A DNA stretch of 64,000 nt from Allobosea sp. LC85 (GCF_000735605.1 NZ_JPKG01000056.1:1-64000); one strand, 5' to 3'. Positions 25,421 to 34,877 are shown, counted from the first letter of the stretch. Notes: a model not told the origin generated them from the sequence alone. A program made the numbers and translations.

Positions 25421-26977
25421 TCAGGGCCGCGTCACGGCCATTGTCGCTTCGCAGTCCAGGGCCTGGACGTCACGCCCGATCGAGGCGACGGCGACGATCC
25501 TGCCATTCCTCTTGTACCCGACCATGCAGTCGCGCCTGGCGATGTCGCCGTCGATCTCGACGGCGTCCCACGAGCGGGCGTAGCCGACATAACGGATCGA
25601 CACATCGTAATGCGCGCTCCAGAAAAACGGCACGCTCACGAAGGGCTGGCGCAAGCCAAGCATGTTTTCGGCGGCCACCTGTCCCTGGCGTTGGGCGACG
25701 ACCCAGTGCTCGACGCGCCGCGATTCCGCGCTGTTCCGATCATGCCACTGGGCGGCATCGCCGGCCGCGAAAATTCCGGCCACGCTCGTCTCCAGGAACT
25801 CATTGACCAGGATGCCCTCGTCGATGGCGATACCGGCCTCTGCCGCCAATGCCACGCGCGGCTTCACCCCGACGCCGACCACGACGAGATCGGCATCGAG
25901 TTCCCGGCCATCGCCCAGCGCGACGCTCCGCTGGGCGATGCGCCGGGCGGTTGTCCCGAGATGGAAGACGACGCCGTGCTCCTCGTGAAGGGACTGGATG
26001 AACGCGCCGAGTTCGGGTCCGAGGACCGCTTCGAGCGGATAAGCCCCCGGGGCCACGACATGGACCGCGATGCCGCGGCCGCGCAGGGCTGCGGCAACTT
26101 CCAGCCCGATGAAGCCAGCGCCCAGGACGACAGCCGTCTTCGCATTCCGGGCGTGGTCGATGATCGCGCGGCTGTCAGCAAGAGAGCGCAGCACGAAAAC
26201 ATGCGCATGATCGGCGCCGGGGATCGGCAGGCGCACCGGCTCGGCCCCGGTGGCCAGAAGCAGACGGTCGAATGGAAAGGCGCGTCCATCGGCGGCGACG
26301 ACCGTGTGGGCGTCGACATCGATGCGCGCGACGGTTGCCCGCAAGTGCAGGTCGATCGTGTTCTCGGCATAGAATTCGGCCGACCGGAGCGGAATCCACG
26401 CCTCTTCGGCCGTGCCGGCAAGATAATCCTTTGACAGGTTGGGACGGTCGTAAGGCGCGTCGCCGTCGGAACTGAGCATGGTCACCTGCCCGGCATAATG
26501 GCGTCGACGAAGCATTTCGGCAGCGGCGAATCCGGCCGCGCCGCCGCCCACGATGACCACGCGCTCCGGAGAGCCAGGCGCGCTGCCTGGCTGAGGCTTC
26601 GCCGCGAGCTCATCGATCGCGATCTTGCCCGTCACCAAGATCTTGCCCGTCACCAAAACGCGGTCGCCCCGGCGCTCGACTTTCCAGCACGCCAACGGGT
26701 CGAAGGCCGGCGCGCCGAGTGCTTCTCCGGTGCGAAGACTGAAGCAGGCATGATGCCACGGACAGCGGACCGTCTCGCCGACCACGATCCCATGCGCCAA
26801 TGGCCCACCGTAATGGGTGCATGATCCGCTCACCGCCAGCACGTCGTCGCCGACGCGGGCCAGAACCACCGTCTCGCGGCCGACATGGCCCTGAAGCAGC
26901 GCCGTGTCGTCGAATGTCGCGGCCGGTACGCCGAGGGTGAGGTCGGGGCCGGACTCCTGATCTCCCTGCGAAGCCAT
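25421..26977 (-). CDS. Rieske [2Fe-2S]-FAD NAD(P)H oxidoreductase fusion
   Basis: A 518-residue protein started at ATG 26977 with GGAGGAG upstream; the open frame continues into a repeat and is not coding there. Residues about 15-105 are a Rieske domain with the cluster ligands Cys-x-His (SGSCTHYGG) and Cys-x2-His (RCPWHHACF). From about 130 follows a pyridine-nucleotide disulfide oxidoreductase: FAD GxGxxG in VIVGGGAAGFAAAE, NAD-binding VVLGAGFIGLEVAAAL, and AAGDAAQW near 405. The layout matches ferredoxin reductase/AIFM3-like proteins that pass electrons between NAD(P)H and a ferredoxin or oxygenase. A local 18-bp duplication encodes the doubled VTGKIL between the domains. No partner oxygenase is nearby. 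Confidence 0.88.
   Translation of the reverse strand: MASQGDQESGPDLTLGVPAATFDDTALLQGHVGRETVVLARVGDDVLAVSGSCTHYGGPLAHGIVVGETVRCPWHHACFSLRTGEALGAPAFDPLACWKVERRGDRVLVTGKILVTGKIAIDELAAKPQPGSAPGSPERVVIVGGGAAGFAAAEMLRRRHYAGQVTMLSSDGDAPYDRPNLSKDYLAGTAEEAWIPLRSAEFYAENTIDLHLRATVARIDVDAHTVVAADGRAFPFDRLLLATGAEPVRLPIPGADHAHVFVLRSLADSRAIIDHARNAKTAVVLGAGFIGLEVAAALRGRGIAVHVVAPGAYPLEAVLGPELGAFIQSLHEEHGVVFHLGTTARRIAQRSVALGDGRELDADLVVVGVGVKPRVALAAEAGIAIDEGILVNEFLETSVAGIFAAGDAAQWHDRNSAESRRVEHWVVAQRQGQVAAENMLGLRQPFVSVPFFWSAHYDVSIRYVGYARSWDAVEIDGDIARRDCMVGYKRNGRIVAVASIGRDVQALDCEATMAVTRP
26621..26656. repeat. two perfect 18-bp tandem copies inside a gene
   Basis: GATCTTGCCCGTCACCAA is present twice in a row and doubles VTGKIL in the linker between the Rieske and FAD domains. 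Confidence 0.9.
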
Positions 26978-27024
26978 CCTGGCTCTCCTCCACGACCGTG
27001 CCGGTCGAGCCGATGCTTTGTTCG

Positions 27025-27076
27025 AGCATCGGCTTTGCCCCAAAAGCCGCGATCCACTTTTCGGTCCGATGCTGTT
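27025..27076. repeat. family B intergenic repeat, inverted partial copy
   Basis: AGCATCGGCTTTGCCCCAAAAG ... GATCCACTTTTCGGTCCGATGCT is the reverse complement of the first half of the elements at 34606, 45388 and 55315, with small differences. The rest of 26978-27393 holds no gene that I can support. Confidence 0.75.
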
Positions 27077-27393
27077 AGACGCTGCGGCCCGCAATAGGTT
27101 CCCATCCGCGTCCACGGGCCTGTTCTTCGCCCTGCACGTCCACCGGCGTGGAGGTCGCGCGACGTTTCACGCCCACCACACCCGCATCGCCACCAAACGC
27201 ATGCCGGGGATTTTCGAGAAGGATGCCGATCCCAGGCGCAAATTCCTGTTCTCGATCGGCATCTGACGGCCGTGCGGCAAAACCGACGGGTCGGCAGGCT
27301 CGCGTCAGCTCAACGATGCTTCAGGACGGAGCGCTCGATCGCCCTGCATCGATGGAAGCTTGCCATTCGTGATGCACGCGCCATATCGATCGT

Positions 27394-28731
27394 GTGAGCA
27401 TCGTTTCTCGCAACGTGGTCGATGTCACGCTGGTCTGGATCAGCGCGTGGCTGGACTACGTTGCGACGCCGTGGTTTCTCTATCAAACCATTATCATCAT
27501 ATCCCTTTTCCTGGCGGCGAAGCTCGGGGCGCGGCGTCTCGAACCGCTCCTGGAGAACCGGGCACGCCAGATCAAGGGGCATCCCGGACTGTTGCGGGTC
27601 ATCGTCGCGCTGTTACGGCGCACAGACTGGATCCTTTTCTCGGTCTTCCTGTTTGTCGCGCTCATCCTCATGCGCAGCCTCACCTGGCCAAGCCGGGCGC
27701 ATTTCATCGCCATCGCGCTTTCATTGTCCCTGGCGTGGCTGTTTGCATCGGTCCTGTCGCGGATTATCCGCAACCGTCTGGTCGGGCGCACCCTCGGCTG
27801 GTTTGCCTGGACCTATGCTGCCCTTGTCATCCTGGGCATCAACGACGAAGCGGCGGCTTTCCTCGACAGCCTCGCCTTGCCTTTGGGCGTGATTCGCCTT
27901 TCCGCTCTCACGGTGCTGAAAGCGGCATTGCTGCTTATCGCGACCGTCTGGCTGGCCGTCGTCGTCGGCAAATATCTCGACGAGCGTGTCCAGAGCTCCG
28001 AAGAACTGACACCATCGATCCGCGTCCTGGTTGGCAAGGTCGCAAAGATCGGCCTGGTGGTGGTGGCCGCTGCCATCGCTCTTTCTTCCGTCGGTGTCGA
28101 CCTGACGGCTCTGACGGTATTTTCCGGCGCTGTCGGCGTCGGCCTGGGTTTCGGGCTGCAAAAGGTCGTTTCAAATTTCGTCTCGGGCGTGATCATCCTT
28201 CTCGATAAGTCGATCAAGCCGGGCGACACGATTTCGCTTGAAGGCACGTTCGGCTGGATACGCGAGTTGCGGGCGCGGTTTGTTTCGGTGGTGACGCGTG
28301 ATGGCCGCGAATACCTGATCCCGAACGAGGACTTCATCACCCAAAGGGTCATCAATTGGTCGTTCAGCGACAACCTTGTGCGACTCGACGTGAATTTCGG
28401 GGTCTCTTATGACGCCGACCCGCACAAGGTGAGCCAATTGGCGATCGAGGCGGCCATGAGCGTTGCCCGGGTCGAAGCGGACCGGCGGCCGGTCTGCTGG
28501 CTTACGAATTTCGGCGAGTCCTCGCTGGATTTCGTCCTGCGCTTCTGGATCCACGACCCTCAACAAGGACTGACAAATGTGCGTGGCAGGGTGCTGCTCG
28601 CCTTGTGGGACATCTTCAAGGAAAACGGAATCAGCATCCCCTATCCGCATCGCGAGATCATCATGAAGCAGGATGGACAGGCGCTGGACCAGGCGGATCT
28701 TGGGCGCAACCAAAGCGCGAAGATCGGTTAG
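27394..28731 (+). CDS. mechanosensitive ion channel, MscS family
   Basis: A 445-residue inner-membrane channel starting at GTG 27394. Residues about 20-205 contain several hydrophobic helices; the conserved pore helix and upper beta domain follow at about 225-300, with the Gly/Ala-rich GAVGVGLGFGLQKVVSNFVSG and LLDKSIKPGDTI that mark the family. The C-terminal domain (to about 430) is the usual alpha/beta part (IPNEDFITQRVINWS, VNFGVSYDADPHKV). It resembles the longer MscS subtypes with extra N-terminal helices. It releases solutes on osmotic downshock. Single-gene unit. Confidence 0.92.
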   Translation: MSIVSRNVVDVTLVWISAWLDYVATPWFLYQTIIIISLFLAAKLGARRLEPLLENRARQIKGHPGLLRVIVALLRRTDWILFSVFLFVALILMRSLTWPSRAHFIAIALSLSLAWLFASVLSRIIRNRLVGRTLGWFAWTYAALVILGINDEAAAFLDSLALPLGVIRLSALTVLKAALLLIATVWLAVVVGKYLDERVQSSEELTPSIRVLVGKVAKIGLVVVAAAIALSSVGVDLTALTVFSGAVGVGLGFGLQKVVSNFVSGVIILLDKSIKPGDTISLEGTFGWIRELRARFVSVVTRDGREYLIPNEDFITQRVINWSFSDNLVRLDVNFGVSYDADPHKVSQLAIEAAMSVARVEADRRPVCWLTNFGESSLDFVLRFWIHDPQQGLTNVRGRVLLALWDIFKENGISIPYPHREIIMKQDGQALDQADLGRNQSAKIG

Positions 28732-28762
28732 ATCATCGGACCGGACATCGTATCCGGCCCTT
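28731..28762. terminator. half-element of family B after the MscS gene, possible terminator
   Basis: GATCATCGGACCGGA with TATCCGGCC forms a short hairpin right at the stop of the channel gene. It corresponds to the second hairpin of the family B repeats. There is no T-run, so a terminator role is uncertain. A 17-18 bp repeat (GCTGGCTCAAGCGG units, 28771-28821) follows and runs into the stop codon of the next gene. Confidence 0.4.
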
Positions 28763-28810
28763 CGCCATGTGCTGGCTTAAGCGGTTCTGCTGGCTCAAGC
28801 GGCTCCTGGC

Positions 28811-30784
28811 TCAAGCGGTTCGGAAGCACCGTCGCAAGACGCCCGACACGGCGCCTCGCCAATTCGCGGTCCGCGCGATCGGGTCGACCGCCGTGGTGAA
28901 AAGCCGGAGAATCAAGGCGCGGCGCTGGGCGGCGTTCGGCTCCAGACGCAATGCGATCTCACCGCTGCGGTGCTCCCTTGCGAAGGCGCGGATCCAGCCT
29001 GCAGTGTCGACCCAGACCTGAAGCGGCCGGGTTCGATCAAGGTCATGCGGCAGCTGGGCGAGCTGAATGGTCGCGCCTTCCATGCCCATCGTCGAGAGCG
29101 TGCAGCGGACGGTGCCGATGTCCGTCCTCAATGCGCTCGGCTCGGCGATACGAAACTCATCGGCCTGGCGCGGCCGCTCGAAGCAGATCACAAAGGCGAC
29201 GAAGGTGATCAGCATCGCGACGCCGGCCCAGAGCAGGTTGAAGTAATCGAGTGGCGACACTTCGCTGGCGCCGGAGGGGGAAACGAACGACCAGATGATC
29301 GAGCCGGCCGAAAGCAGCGAGATGGCGCCGAACCATGCCGCCATGGTCCAGCGCACCGACGAGATCGAACGATCCCCACCTTTGTCGGTGACCTTGAAGG
29401 GGCGCCCGAACGGCCGGACGGTCGCCGACAGCAGCGTCAAGGTGACCGCCAGCGCAGTGATGGCGTGCGTCACTTCCATGAACAGGGGAAGCGTGCGCTG
29501 ACCCGACACCCAACCGCTATAGATCCAGAGTGCCAGGAGCGCAGGCACGCCGTAGCGAAGGAAGGACAGGTAGTCGGCGTGGAACGCGGGTATATCGAAG
29601 AACCAGTATATCGACGGCGCGATCAACATCAAAACGATGAAGGGCTTGCACAGCCAGTTCAGAACGCCATGCAGATAATGCAGACGTTGCATCAATGTGT
29701 AATTCTTGCCCAGGAAAGGGCCGGTCTTCAGGAGCGCAACCTGGATCGTACCGAGGCACCATCGGGTCCGCTGCGTGATGTATTCAGGCAATCCCTCGGC
29801 CGATAGCCCCGCGCTCAGCCGCTCGTTGAGCCAGTGCGTCTCATACCCGTCCCGCATCAGCGTGTATGTCAGGTTGATGTCCTCACAGATGGCGTCATGC
29901 GGAAAACCACCCGCCGCCGTGACCCGGTCGCGCCGCACGACGAAGGAGGTGCCGACGCAGAAGGCGCACCCCCATGCGTCCTTGGCCGGCTGAAACACGT
30001 CAAAGAAGATGCGTTGATCGTCGACCCAGGCGTCCGCGCTCATCAGGTTGTGCTGGATCGGGTCGGCGTTGAAGAAGAACTGCGGTGTCTGCACCACGGC
30101 GGCACGCTCATCGCGGAACAGCCCGACCACCCGTCGCAGAATCGTCGGATTCACCGCAAAATCGGCGTCCAGGACGAGAATCAGCGGCGCGTTCGTGCGT
30201 CCGGCGGTGTGGACGAGCGCTTTGTTGAGATTGCCGGCCTTGGCGCCTGCATTGTCCGGTCGCGTCAGATAGTTCGCGCCGAGCTCGGCACAGTAATCCT
30301 TCAGCCAGGCGCGTCGCGTGTCGTCGCAAACCCAGACCGTGAAGCTGGGATAATCGATGGCCAGCGCCGCGACGATCGACTTCTCGACGACGTCGAGCGG
30401 TTCGCTGTAGGTGCAGATGAAGACGTCGACCGCCGGCCAGTCGCCGCTTTCGCGAAGCCGGGCTTCCTCCCGATCGGCTTCCCCCGAACGGTTCTTGAAC
30501 CGAACCAGAATGATGATCGACATCAGCGTGTAGAGGATGGCCGTAAATTCGAAGGCCAGGAACAGGTACGGCCAGACCTGCTCGACGCTCGGCTCCAGAG
30601 GCGGCAAGGTCTCCTGCCAGCGCCAGGCGGCATAGCCCAGGATGAACAGCGCAGCCGTGCCGCCGAACAGCGCGCGCGCAGTGGCATGGGCGCGGTCGAG
30701 CAATCCCGTCATGGTCAGAAGGCCGAGAAGAATGCCGAGATCGGTCAGCAGGACGGAGGTGGCATCTGGCGGCGGTGGGAACAT
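28811..30784 (-). CDS. BcsA-like processive GT2 glycan synthase with PilZ-like C-terminus
   Basis: A 657-residue inner-membrane glycan synthase. Start at ATG 30784 (MFPPPPDATS), with GGAG nine bases upstream. Hydrophobic helices lie at about 11-30, 40-55 and 70-95, then the cytosolic GT domain with Asp154/155 (VCDDTRR), the DAD motif Asp206-Asp208, Glu301-Asp302 (ICEDINLT), and QRTRW at 338-342, then more helices to about 560. The tail contains RPRQADEFR followed by TLSTMGMEG, like the RxxxR and D/NxSxxG of c-di-GMP-binding PilZ domains but with Thr at the D/N position. Size and partners recall BgsA, the mixed-linkage beta-glucan synthase of Sinorhizobium, rather than a full cellulose operon; no bcsB is present. 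Confidence 0.85.
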   Translation of the reverse strand: MFPPPPDATSVLLTDLGILLGLLTMTGLLDRAHATARALFGGTAALFILGYAAWRWQETLPPLEPSVEQVWPYLFLAFEFTAILYTLMSIIILVRFKNRSGEADREEARLRESGDWPAVDVFICTYSEPLDVVEKSIVAALAIDYPSFTVWVCDDTRRAWLKDYCAELGANYLTRPDNAGAKAGNLNKALVHTAGRTNAPLILVLDADFAVNPTILRRVVGLFRDERAAVVQTPQFFFNADPIQHNLMSADAWVDDQRIFFDVFQPAKDAWGCAFCVGTSFVVRRDRVTAAGGFPHDAICEDINLTYTLMRDGYETHWLNERLSAGLSAEGLPEYITQRTRWCLGTIQVALLKTGPFLGKNYTLMQRLHYLHGVLNWLCKPFIVLMLIAPSIYWFFDIPAFHADYLSFLRYGVPALLALWIYSGWVSGQRTLPLFMEVTHAITALAVTLTLLSATVRPFGRPFKVTDKGGDRSISSVRWTMAAWFGAISLLSAGSIIWSFVSPSGASEVSPLDYFNLLWAGVAMLITFVAFVICFERPRQADEFRIAEPSALRTDIGTVRCTLSTMGMEGATIQLAQLPHDLDRTRPLQVWVDTAGWIRAFAREHRSGEIALRLEPNAAQRRALILRLFTTAVDPIARTANWRGAVSGVLRRCFRTA

Positions 30785-30789
30785 GTCGC

Positions 30790-32037
30790 CTACTCCACGG
30801 ACTGCCCGGTGAAGGGGTTCCAGCCGAGCGCTGCGAGCACGCCCCAGGCGGTGGCGCCGATATGGGGCCGCCGGTAGTAGAAGAAATCGGGCTCGGTGCT
30901 CGCCGGGCCGATCGCGATGCCGGTCGTGATGCGCGGCTCGCGGCTCGCAAACAGCAATCCGGATGGCGAGATGTCGACCGCCAGTCCGTCGAGCAGCTTT
31001 GCGGCCGCCGTGGCCTGCCCGAGCGCGCGCAGGGTCAGCGCCGCCTGCGCCGTCCCTTCGACCCAGAGGCCATCGCGATCCTCGTTGAAATCGAACCCTC
31101 CTGGCACGGCCAGATTGCGCTGTGCAAAGGCCATCGCCCGACGCCAGGCGTCTGGCGGGTCGGCGACGCCGATCAGCGGCCAGAGCTGCGTGTCGAGCGC
31201 CAGATGATCTGTCGGCTGCAACCGGCCGTCCGGCTGGGTTCCCAGGCGGAACAGCCCCGGGTCGGGCACGAAGACCGCGTCGAGGAAGCCGCGCGCGATC
31301 CGGGCCATGTCTGCATCGGCCGATCGGCCCTCCAGGCGGCTCAGCCAGGCCGCGACAGCGTGAACATCGAGATTGTGCTCGGTCGATTTCCAGCTCAGCG
31401 TCGTCTGGGACGGATCGAACCCGTCGACGCCGCCGGAATACCCGGTCGGCTCGCGCGGATCGTAGGCATGCGCCTGGATCCAGCCGAGCAGGCGCGCGGC
31501 ACCGTCCCGGTAGGCGCGCTGCCCGGTTGCCTGGTCGAGGGTGAGGAGGGCGAGCGCGGCCCAGGCGACGTTTCCCGTCGCGGTTCCGTCCTGATAGCTG
31601 TCCTCCGCCCAGAGCTTTTGCCCTGCGTCCCACCAGCCCGGCAGGGCCGGCGGTCCGGCACCGAGCGCTCCGGCCCGATAGGCGTTGCGGAGGCGGCCAT
31701 CATGGAAGCTGCGATCATGAGCGAGGGCGTGAAGAAGCGCATCGCCGATCCGTCGCGCCCGGCCGACATCCCCGCAGGCGGTCAGAGCGATGGCGACCAG
31801 TGCGTTGTCATAGGTGAACGCGGACTGTCGCAGGGCCGGCACGAGTTCCGTCTCGGCCGGGCCTGGACGATAGCTGGTCAGGAAGAGCGGCTGGTTGCCG
31901 CTGTCCTGCGCGTCGACGGCCGCCACGAGAGCAGCACAGAGCGGAGCGGCGACAGCGTGCCGGGGTGCGGCCGCCGAGGCCGCCCCGGCTGCCAGCAGCA
32001 CGGCAGCCGCCATGGCGCGAAGACACCAGGTCAACAT
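30790..32037 (-). CDS. exported protein with predicted alpha/alpha-barrel glycosidase fold
   Basis: A 415-residue protein with a signal peptide (LRAMAAAVLLAAGAASAAA). The mature part is built of helical repeats with Gly/Trp/Asp-rich loops (AFTYDNALVAIAL, GNVAWAALALL, TEHNLDVHAVAAWL, LWVEGTAQAALTLRAL, IGATAWGVLAALG). These look like the hairpins of six-hairpin glycosidases and related polysaccharide lyases. The acidic residues in TYDNALV and VEGTAQ are candidate catalytic groups. It overlaps the HlyD-like gene by 7 bases and ends 5 bases before the synthase, so all three form one operon. It likely edits the exported glucan, as BcsZ does for cellulose; this is inference. Confidence 0.65.
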   Translation of the reverse strand: MLTWCLRAMAAAVLLAAGAASAAAPRHAVAAPLCAALVAAVDAQDSGNQPLFLTSYRPGPAETELVPALRQSAFTYDNALVAIALTACGDVGRARRIGDALLHALAHDRSFHDGRLRNAYRAGALGAGPPALPGWWDAGQKLWAEDSYQDGTATGNVAWAALALLTLDQATGQRAYRDGAARLLGWIQAHAYDPREPTGYSGGVDGFDPSQTTLSWKSTEHNLDVHAVAAWLSRLEGRSADADMARIARGFLDAVFVPDPGLFRLGTQPDGRLQPTDHLALDTQLWPLIGVADPPDAWRRAMAFAQRNLAVPGGFDFNEDRDGLWVEGTAQAALTLRALGQATAAAKLLDGLAVDISPSGLLFASREPRITTGIAIGPASTEPDFFYYRRPHIGATAWGVLAALGWNPFTGQSVE

Positions 32038-33623
32038 GCCGCTCCGGCCGCGTCGTCGGGTTTCGCGGCGTTGTGCCCGCTGTCACGGTTCGGCTTTGGC
32101 GGGGCGATCCAGGACGCCAGCTTGCGAAAGCCGGTCGAGACGGCTTCGGCTGTCCTGGCGGCGCCGCTGGAAACAGAAAGCCAAACCTGTTTCGCTTCAT
32201 CGGATGTCACGGCACGGACCACCCCTCGCGACGTCGCCTCGGCCGCCCCGACGACTGTCGACGACGTGGCGTCCCAGAGGGCGGCGGCCCGAGGGCCTGA
32301 AAGCCCATCCGTCACCGTCCTCCAGGCGACCGAGGCGGACGGTACCCAGCCATTGGCACGCGTGACGGTGACCCATTGTCCAATCGAGCAGATGTCGGAT
32401 TGGACATCCCCGCGCCGGTCCGCTGCGGGTACGGCGGCCTCAGGCGGATCAAGACTGACCAGGACATACATCTCCCGCCGTTCCGTCTGCGGAAACGGAA
32501 CTGCATATTGCTCGTCGGTCTTGTCGCTGGCTTTTGGCAGGATTTCGCTGATCGTGCCCTGGCGGTTTGCGCCTGCGGTCGCGCCGGTGACGCTGACCCG
32601 GGTGCCGACGGCCAGAGCCTGGGCTTTCCGGTAGGAGAATATCGCCACGACGAAAGCCTTGTCGCAATCGGTGATCGTCGCGATCGCGTCGCCGGCCTTG
32701 ACGTGACGCCCGGCCGTGCTGCCGAGGCTGAGGATCGAGCCGCCATTCGCCGCCACGATCGCCGCGTTGGTCAAGTTCTCGAGCCGGTCCTTCTCGGCAG
32801 CGAGAAGGCTCTGCTGAGCCGCGAGGCTCGATGTGATCTGCGTCTCCTCGATCTCCATGCGTTGGGCATCATAGGCGATATCTCGCCGCTTCTGGGCGAG
32901 GATGGCGAGGCCGCTGAGCTCATTCCCGACGAAGATCCCGCTTCTGACACCGTTGAGCTGCGCGATCTTCTGGTCGAGCTTGGCGACCTCCGCTTCCCCT
33001 TCAAAGCGAGCCGCTTCGTATTGCCGCTGGGTTGGACGGACGAGATCCAGGCTGGCGACGTTGCGGGCGACCAGCGATTGCTGGCGATCGACCACAGCCT
33101 TCTTGGCAAGCCCGCCGGCCTCTGCCGCCGCGACGCGGGCGCGGGCCTCGTGGATTTCGGCTTCCAGACGTCGCGTTGTCTGGTCGACCTGCTTCAGGAT
33201 TTCGGCATCGAGCGCGGCGATGTACTGGCGATCTGCGTCCTTCTTTTCGGTGGCGGCCAGAAGGGCCCCCTGAAGCTCTTCAGCCTTGCTTTCCAGCGTG
33301 ATCAGGGTCGTGCGGTCGACACGTCGGTTTTCGACATGGGCGACAGGCTCGCCCGGCTGCATGTGCTGGCCCACCTGGCCGGTCATCTGCCTCAGCTCGC
33401 CGTTGATCGGAGCGGTGAGGAGCGTGATCGGCGCATTGATGACGGCCCGGTCCGATTGATCGGCCAGAATCGGCGGCAAGGTCGCCGTGGTCATCAGGAG
33501 CGCCAGAACGGTTGCGACCGAGTAAGCGGATATCCGGATCAGGCGCGAGTGGTTTCTCTGGCGCTTTGCATTCGCCGCGGCAGCAGACTGCGAGTCAGCG
33601 GGGGGGCCGATTTCCTGTGTCAT
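32031..33623 (-). CDS. HlyD-like membrane fusion protein of the glycan synthase operon
   Basis: A 530-residue protein started at ATG 33623 with AGGAGG upstream (a longer frame is open but lacks a better start). One membrane helix lies at about 30-52, then a lipoyl/barrel-sandwich half-motif (INAPITLLTAPINGELR), a long coiled coil at about 90-290 with two or three helical arms, the second lipoyl half (IVAANGGSILSLGSTAGRHV) and a beta-barrel domain. The C-terminal 120 residues are low-complexity and polar. Members of this family sit in the inner membrane and span the periplasm. With the GT2 synthase it mirrors BgsB-BgsA. Confidence 0.8.
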   Translation of the reverse strand: MTQEIGPPADSQSAAAANAKRQRNHSRLIRISAYSVATVLALLMTTATLPPILADQSDRAVINAPITLLTAPINGELRQMTGQVGQHMQPGEPVAHVENRRVDRTTLITLESKAEELQGALLAATEKKDADRQYIAALDAEILKQVDQTTRRLEAEIHEARARVAAAEAGGLAKKAVVDRQQSLVARNVASLDLVRPTQRQYEAARFEGEAEVAKLDQKIAQLNGVRSGIFVGNELSGLAILAQKRRDIAYDAQRMEIEETQITSSLAAQQSLLAAEKDRLENLTNAAIVAANGGSILSLGSTAGRHVKAGDAIATITDCDKAFVVAIFSYRKAQALAVGTRVSVTGATAGANRQGTISEILPKASDKTDEQYAVPFPQTERREMYVLVSLDPPEAAVPAADRRGDVQSDICSIGQWVTVTRANGWVPSASVAWRTVTDGLSGPRAAALWDATSSTVVGAAEATSRGVVRAVTSDEAKQVWLSVSSGAARTAEAVSTGFRKLASWIAPPKPNRDSGHNAAKPDDAAGAAC

Positions 33624-34306
33624 CCATGCCTCCTGAGGCTGAATCCTTTTCATGGTCCCAGCGTGCCTTTCCCGGCGCACAAGTCTCCCCAACGAACCAG
33701 CGAGCGATGGGTTCCATATTTTTGCGGCGCCGCAGCAAGGACATTTGTGCAGCGCAGCTTGACGGAGGCGCGATGACAGCCGGCGCCGGCGCCTGTCGCC
33801 GGCGACGACGAGGTTGATAAGACCTCGATGATACCGGTCGCCCCGGGCCGTGCGGTCGCGGAGCGCAGGCATTCCCGAACACGCACTCGCCTGGTGGATG
33901 CTGGCGCTGAAACTGCGCCGGCCTCGGGCCTATCGATCGAGTTTCCCGAAAGCGGACCTGCAGGAGCATCGGACCGGAAAGTGGAATCCGGTTTTCGGGC
34001 AAATCCGATGCTCAAACAAAGAGATAGATCGCCCACCCTGCGTCCCAACGGACGCACGGCGATCCAGGCGCCAGGAAAGGGCCACAGACGCCCGTCGCTC
34101 GTCCGGGGAAAACGCACCGTGAGCGACATTCGGCGCCTGCCGGAAAGCGGACACTCGTCAATCGCCACAACAATACCGGTTCACGATCGTGAAATCGCCG
34201 GGCCGTCGCCACGCCCGGAAACGGCCGACCCATTGGGCCTCTCGCCGGCGACATCTTGCGCCGGCGACATCTTGCCTGCGAAACGTGTTCAGCCCTGACA
34301 GGAGCC
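33624..34306. other. gene-free region with two repeat elements
   Basis: No gene supported. A partial family B element (GAGCATCGGACCGG ... CCGATGCTC) lies at 33964-34013. A second repeat with the core ACGCCCGTCGCTCGTCCGGG at about 34086-34114 recurs at about 40973-41000. A doubled CGCCGGCGACATCTTG occurs at about 34246-34277. The operon promoter for the HlyD-like gene should also be here. Confidence 0.6.
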
Positions 34307-34585
34307 CTACAAGTCGGCAATCGGCCCCGTGCCCTGGCGGAACGTTCTTTCATGCCCCCTCGTCCGCGATGCGGACCCGCGTTCGATCTGGACGGAGAGG
34401 CTGAAGTCAAGCGCGCCAGAGCAGCGGCCGTTGAAGGTGATCTTCCCTTCCCCATGATCGCCGCTGAAGCTGCAGGTGAGCGACTGGCTGGACCCAGCGG
34501 GGCGTTGATCCTGCGCCCAGGCTGGCGATGTCGCGGTCAAGACGAGGGCCACCGCAAATGCCTTATCGGTAAGGGCGTGTCGCAT
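34307..34585 (-). CDS. small secreted hypothetical protein
   Basis: The ATG at 34585 has GGGAGGAAAG upstream and gives a 92-residue protein with a signal peptide (HALTDKAFAVALVLTATSPA, cleavage after AWA). The open frame continues upstream only into a repeat. The mature part has two cysteines (LTCSFSG and NGRCSG) that could pair. No family recognised. Confidence 0.6.
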   Translation of the reverse strand: MRHALTDKAFAVALVLTATSPAWAQDQRPAGSSQSLTCSFSGDHGEGKITFNGRCSGALDFSLSVQIERGSASRTRGHERTFRQGTGPIADL

Positions 34586-34605
34586 CGGACTTTCCTCCCG
34601 TCGGC

Positions 34606-34711
34606 TAAAAGCATCGGCCCGAAAAGTGGATTGCGGTTTTCGGGGCAAAGCCGATGCAAACACAAAAAGGTCAGATCATCGGACCGGATACGAATTCCGG
34701 TCCGATGATCC
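34606..34711. repeat. family B palindromic intergenic repeat, copy 1
   Basis: Two hairpins: GCATCGGCCCGAAAAG ... TTTTCGGGGCAAAGCCGATGC, and GATCATCGGACCGG ... CCGGTCCGATGATC. Closely matched at 45388-45489 and 55315-55418; partial copies at 27025, 28731 and 33964. Confidence 0.9.
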
Positions 34712-34813
34712 AAACGTGGGAGAGCGCAGAATGCTCAGGTCGGCGTGAAGAATTCTGTTGCTCGGCCTCCACCGGATGACCGGGATCCCTCACCCGAAGA
34801 GCAGCGCCTCTCT

Positions 34814-34877
34814 CACTTGCCCATGTCGCCACTTGCCCAAGACGTCACTTGCTCATGACGTCACTTGCTCATGACGG
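34814..34877. repeat. four 16-bp tandem copies
   Basis: TCACTTGCTCATGACG is repeated four times; the last two copies are identical and the first two carry a few changes. Non-coding on the plus strand; the array overlaps the end of a transposase remnant on the minus strand. Confidence 0.9.

Noticed and set aside
30785-31633. 283-residue N-terminal extension of the GT2 synthase
   Set aside because: Overlaps the glycosidase-like gene in another frame and is Arg-rich; the ATG at 30784 has a ribosome site and starts the first membrane helix.
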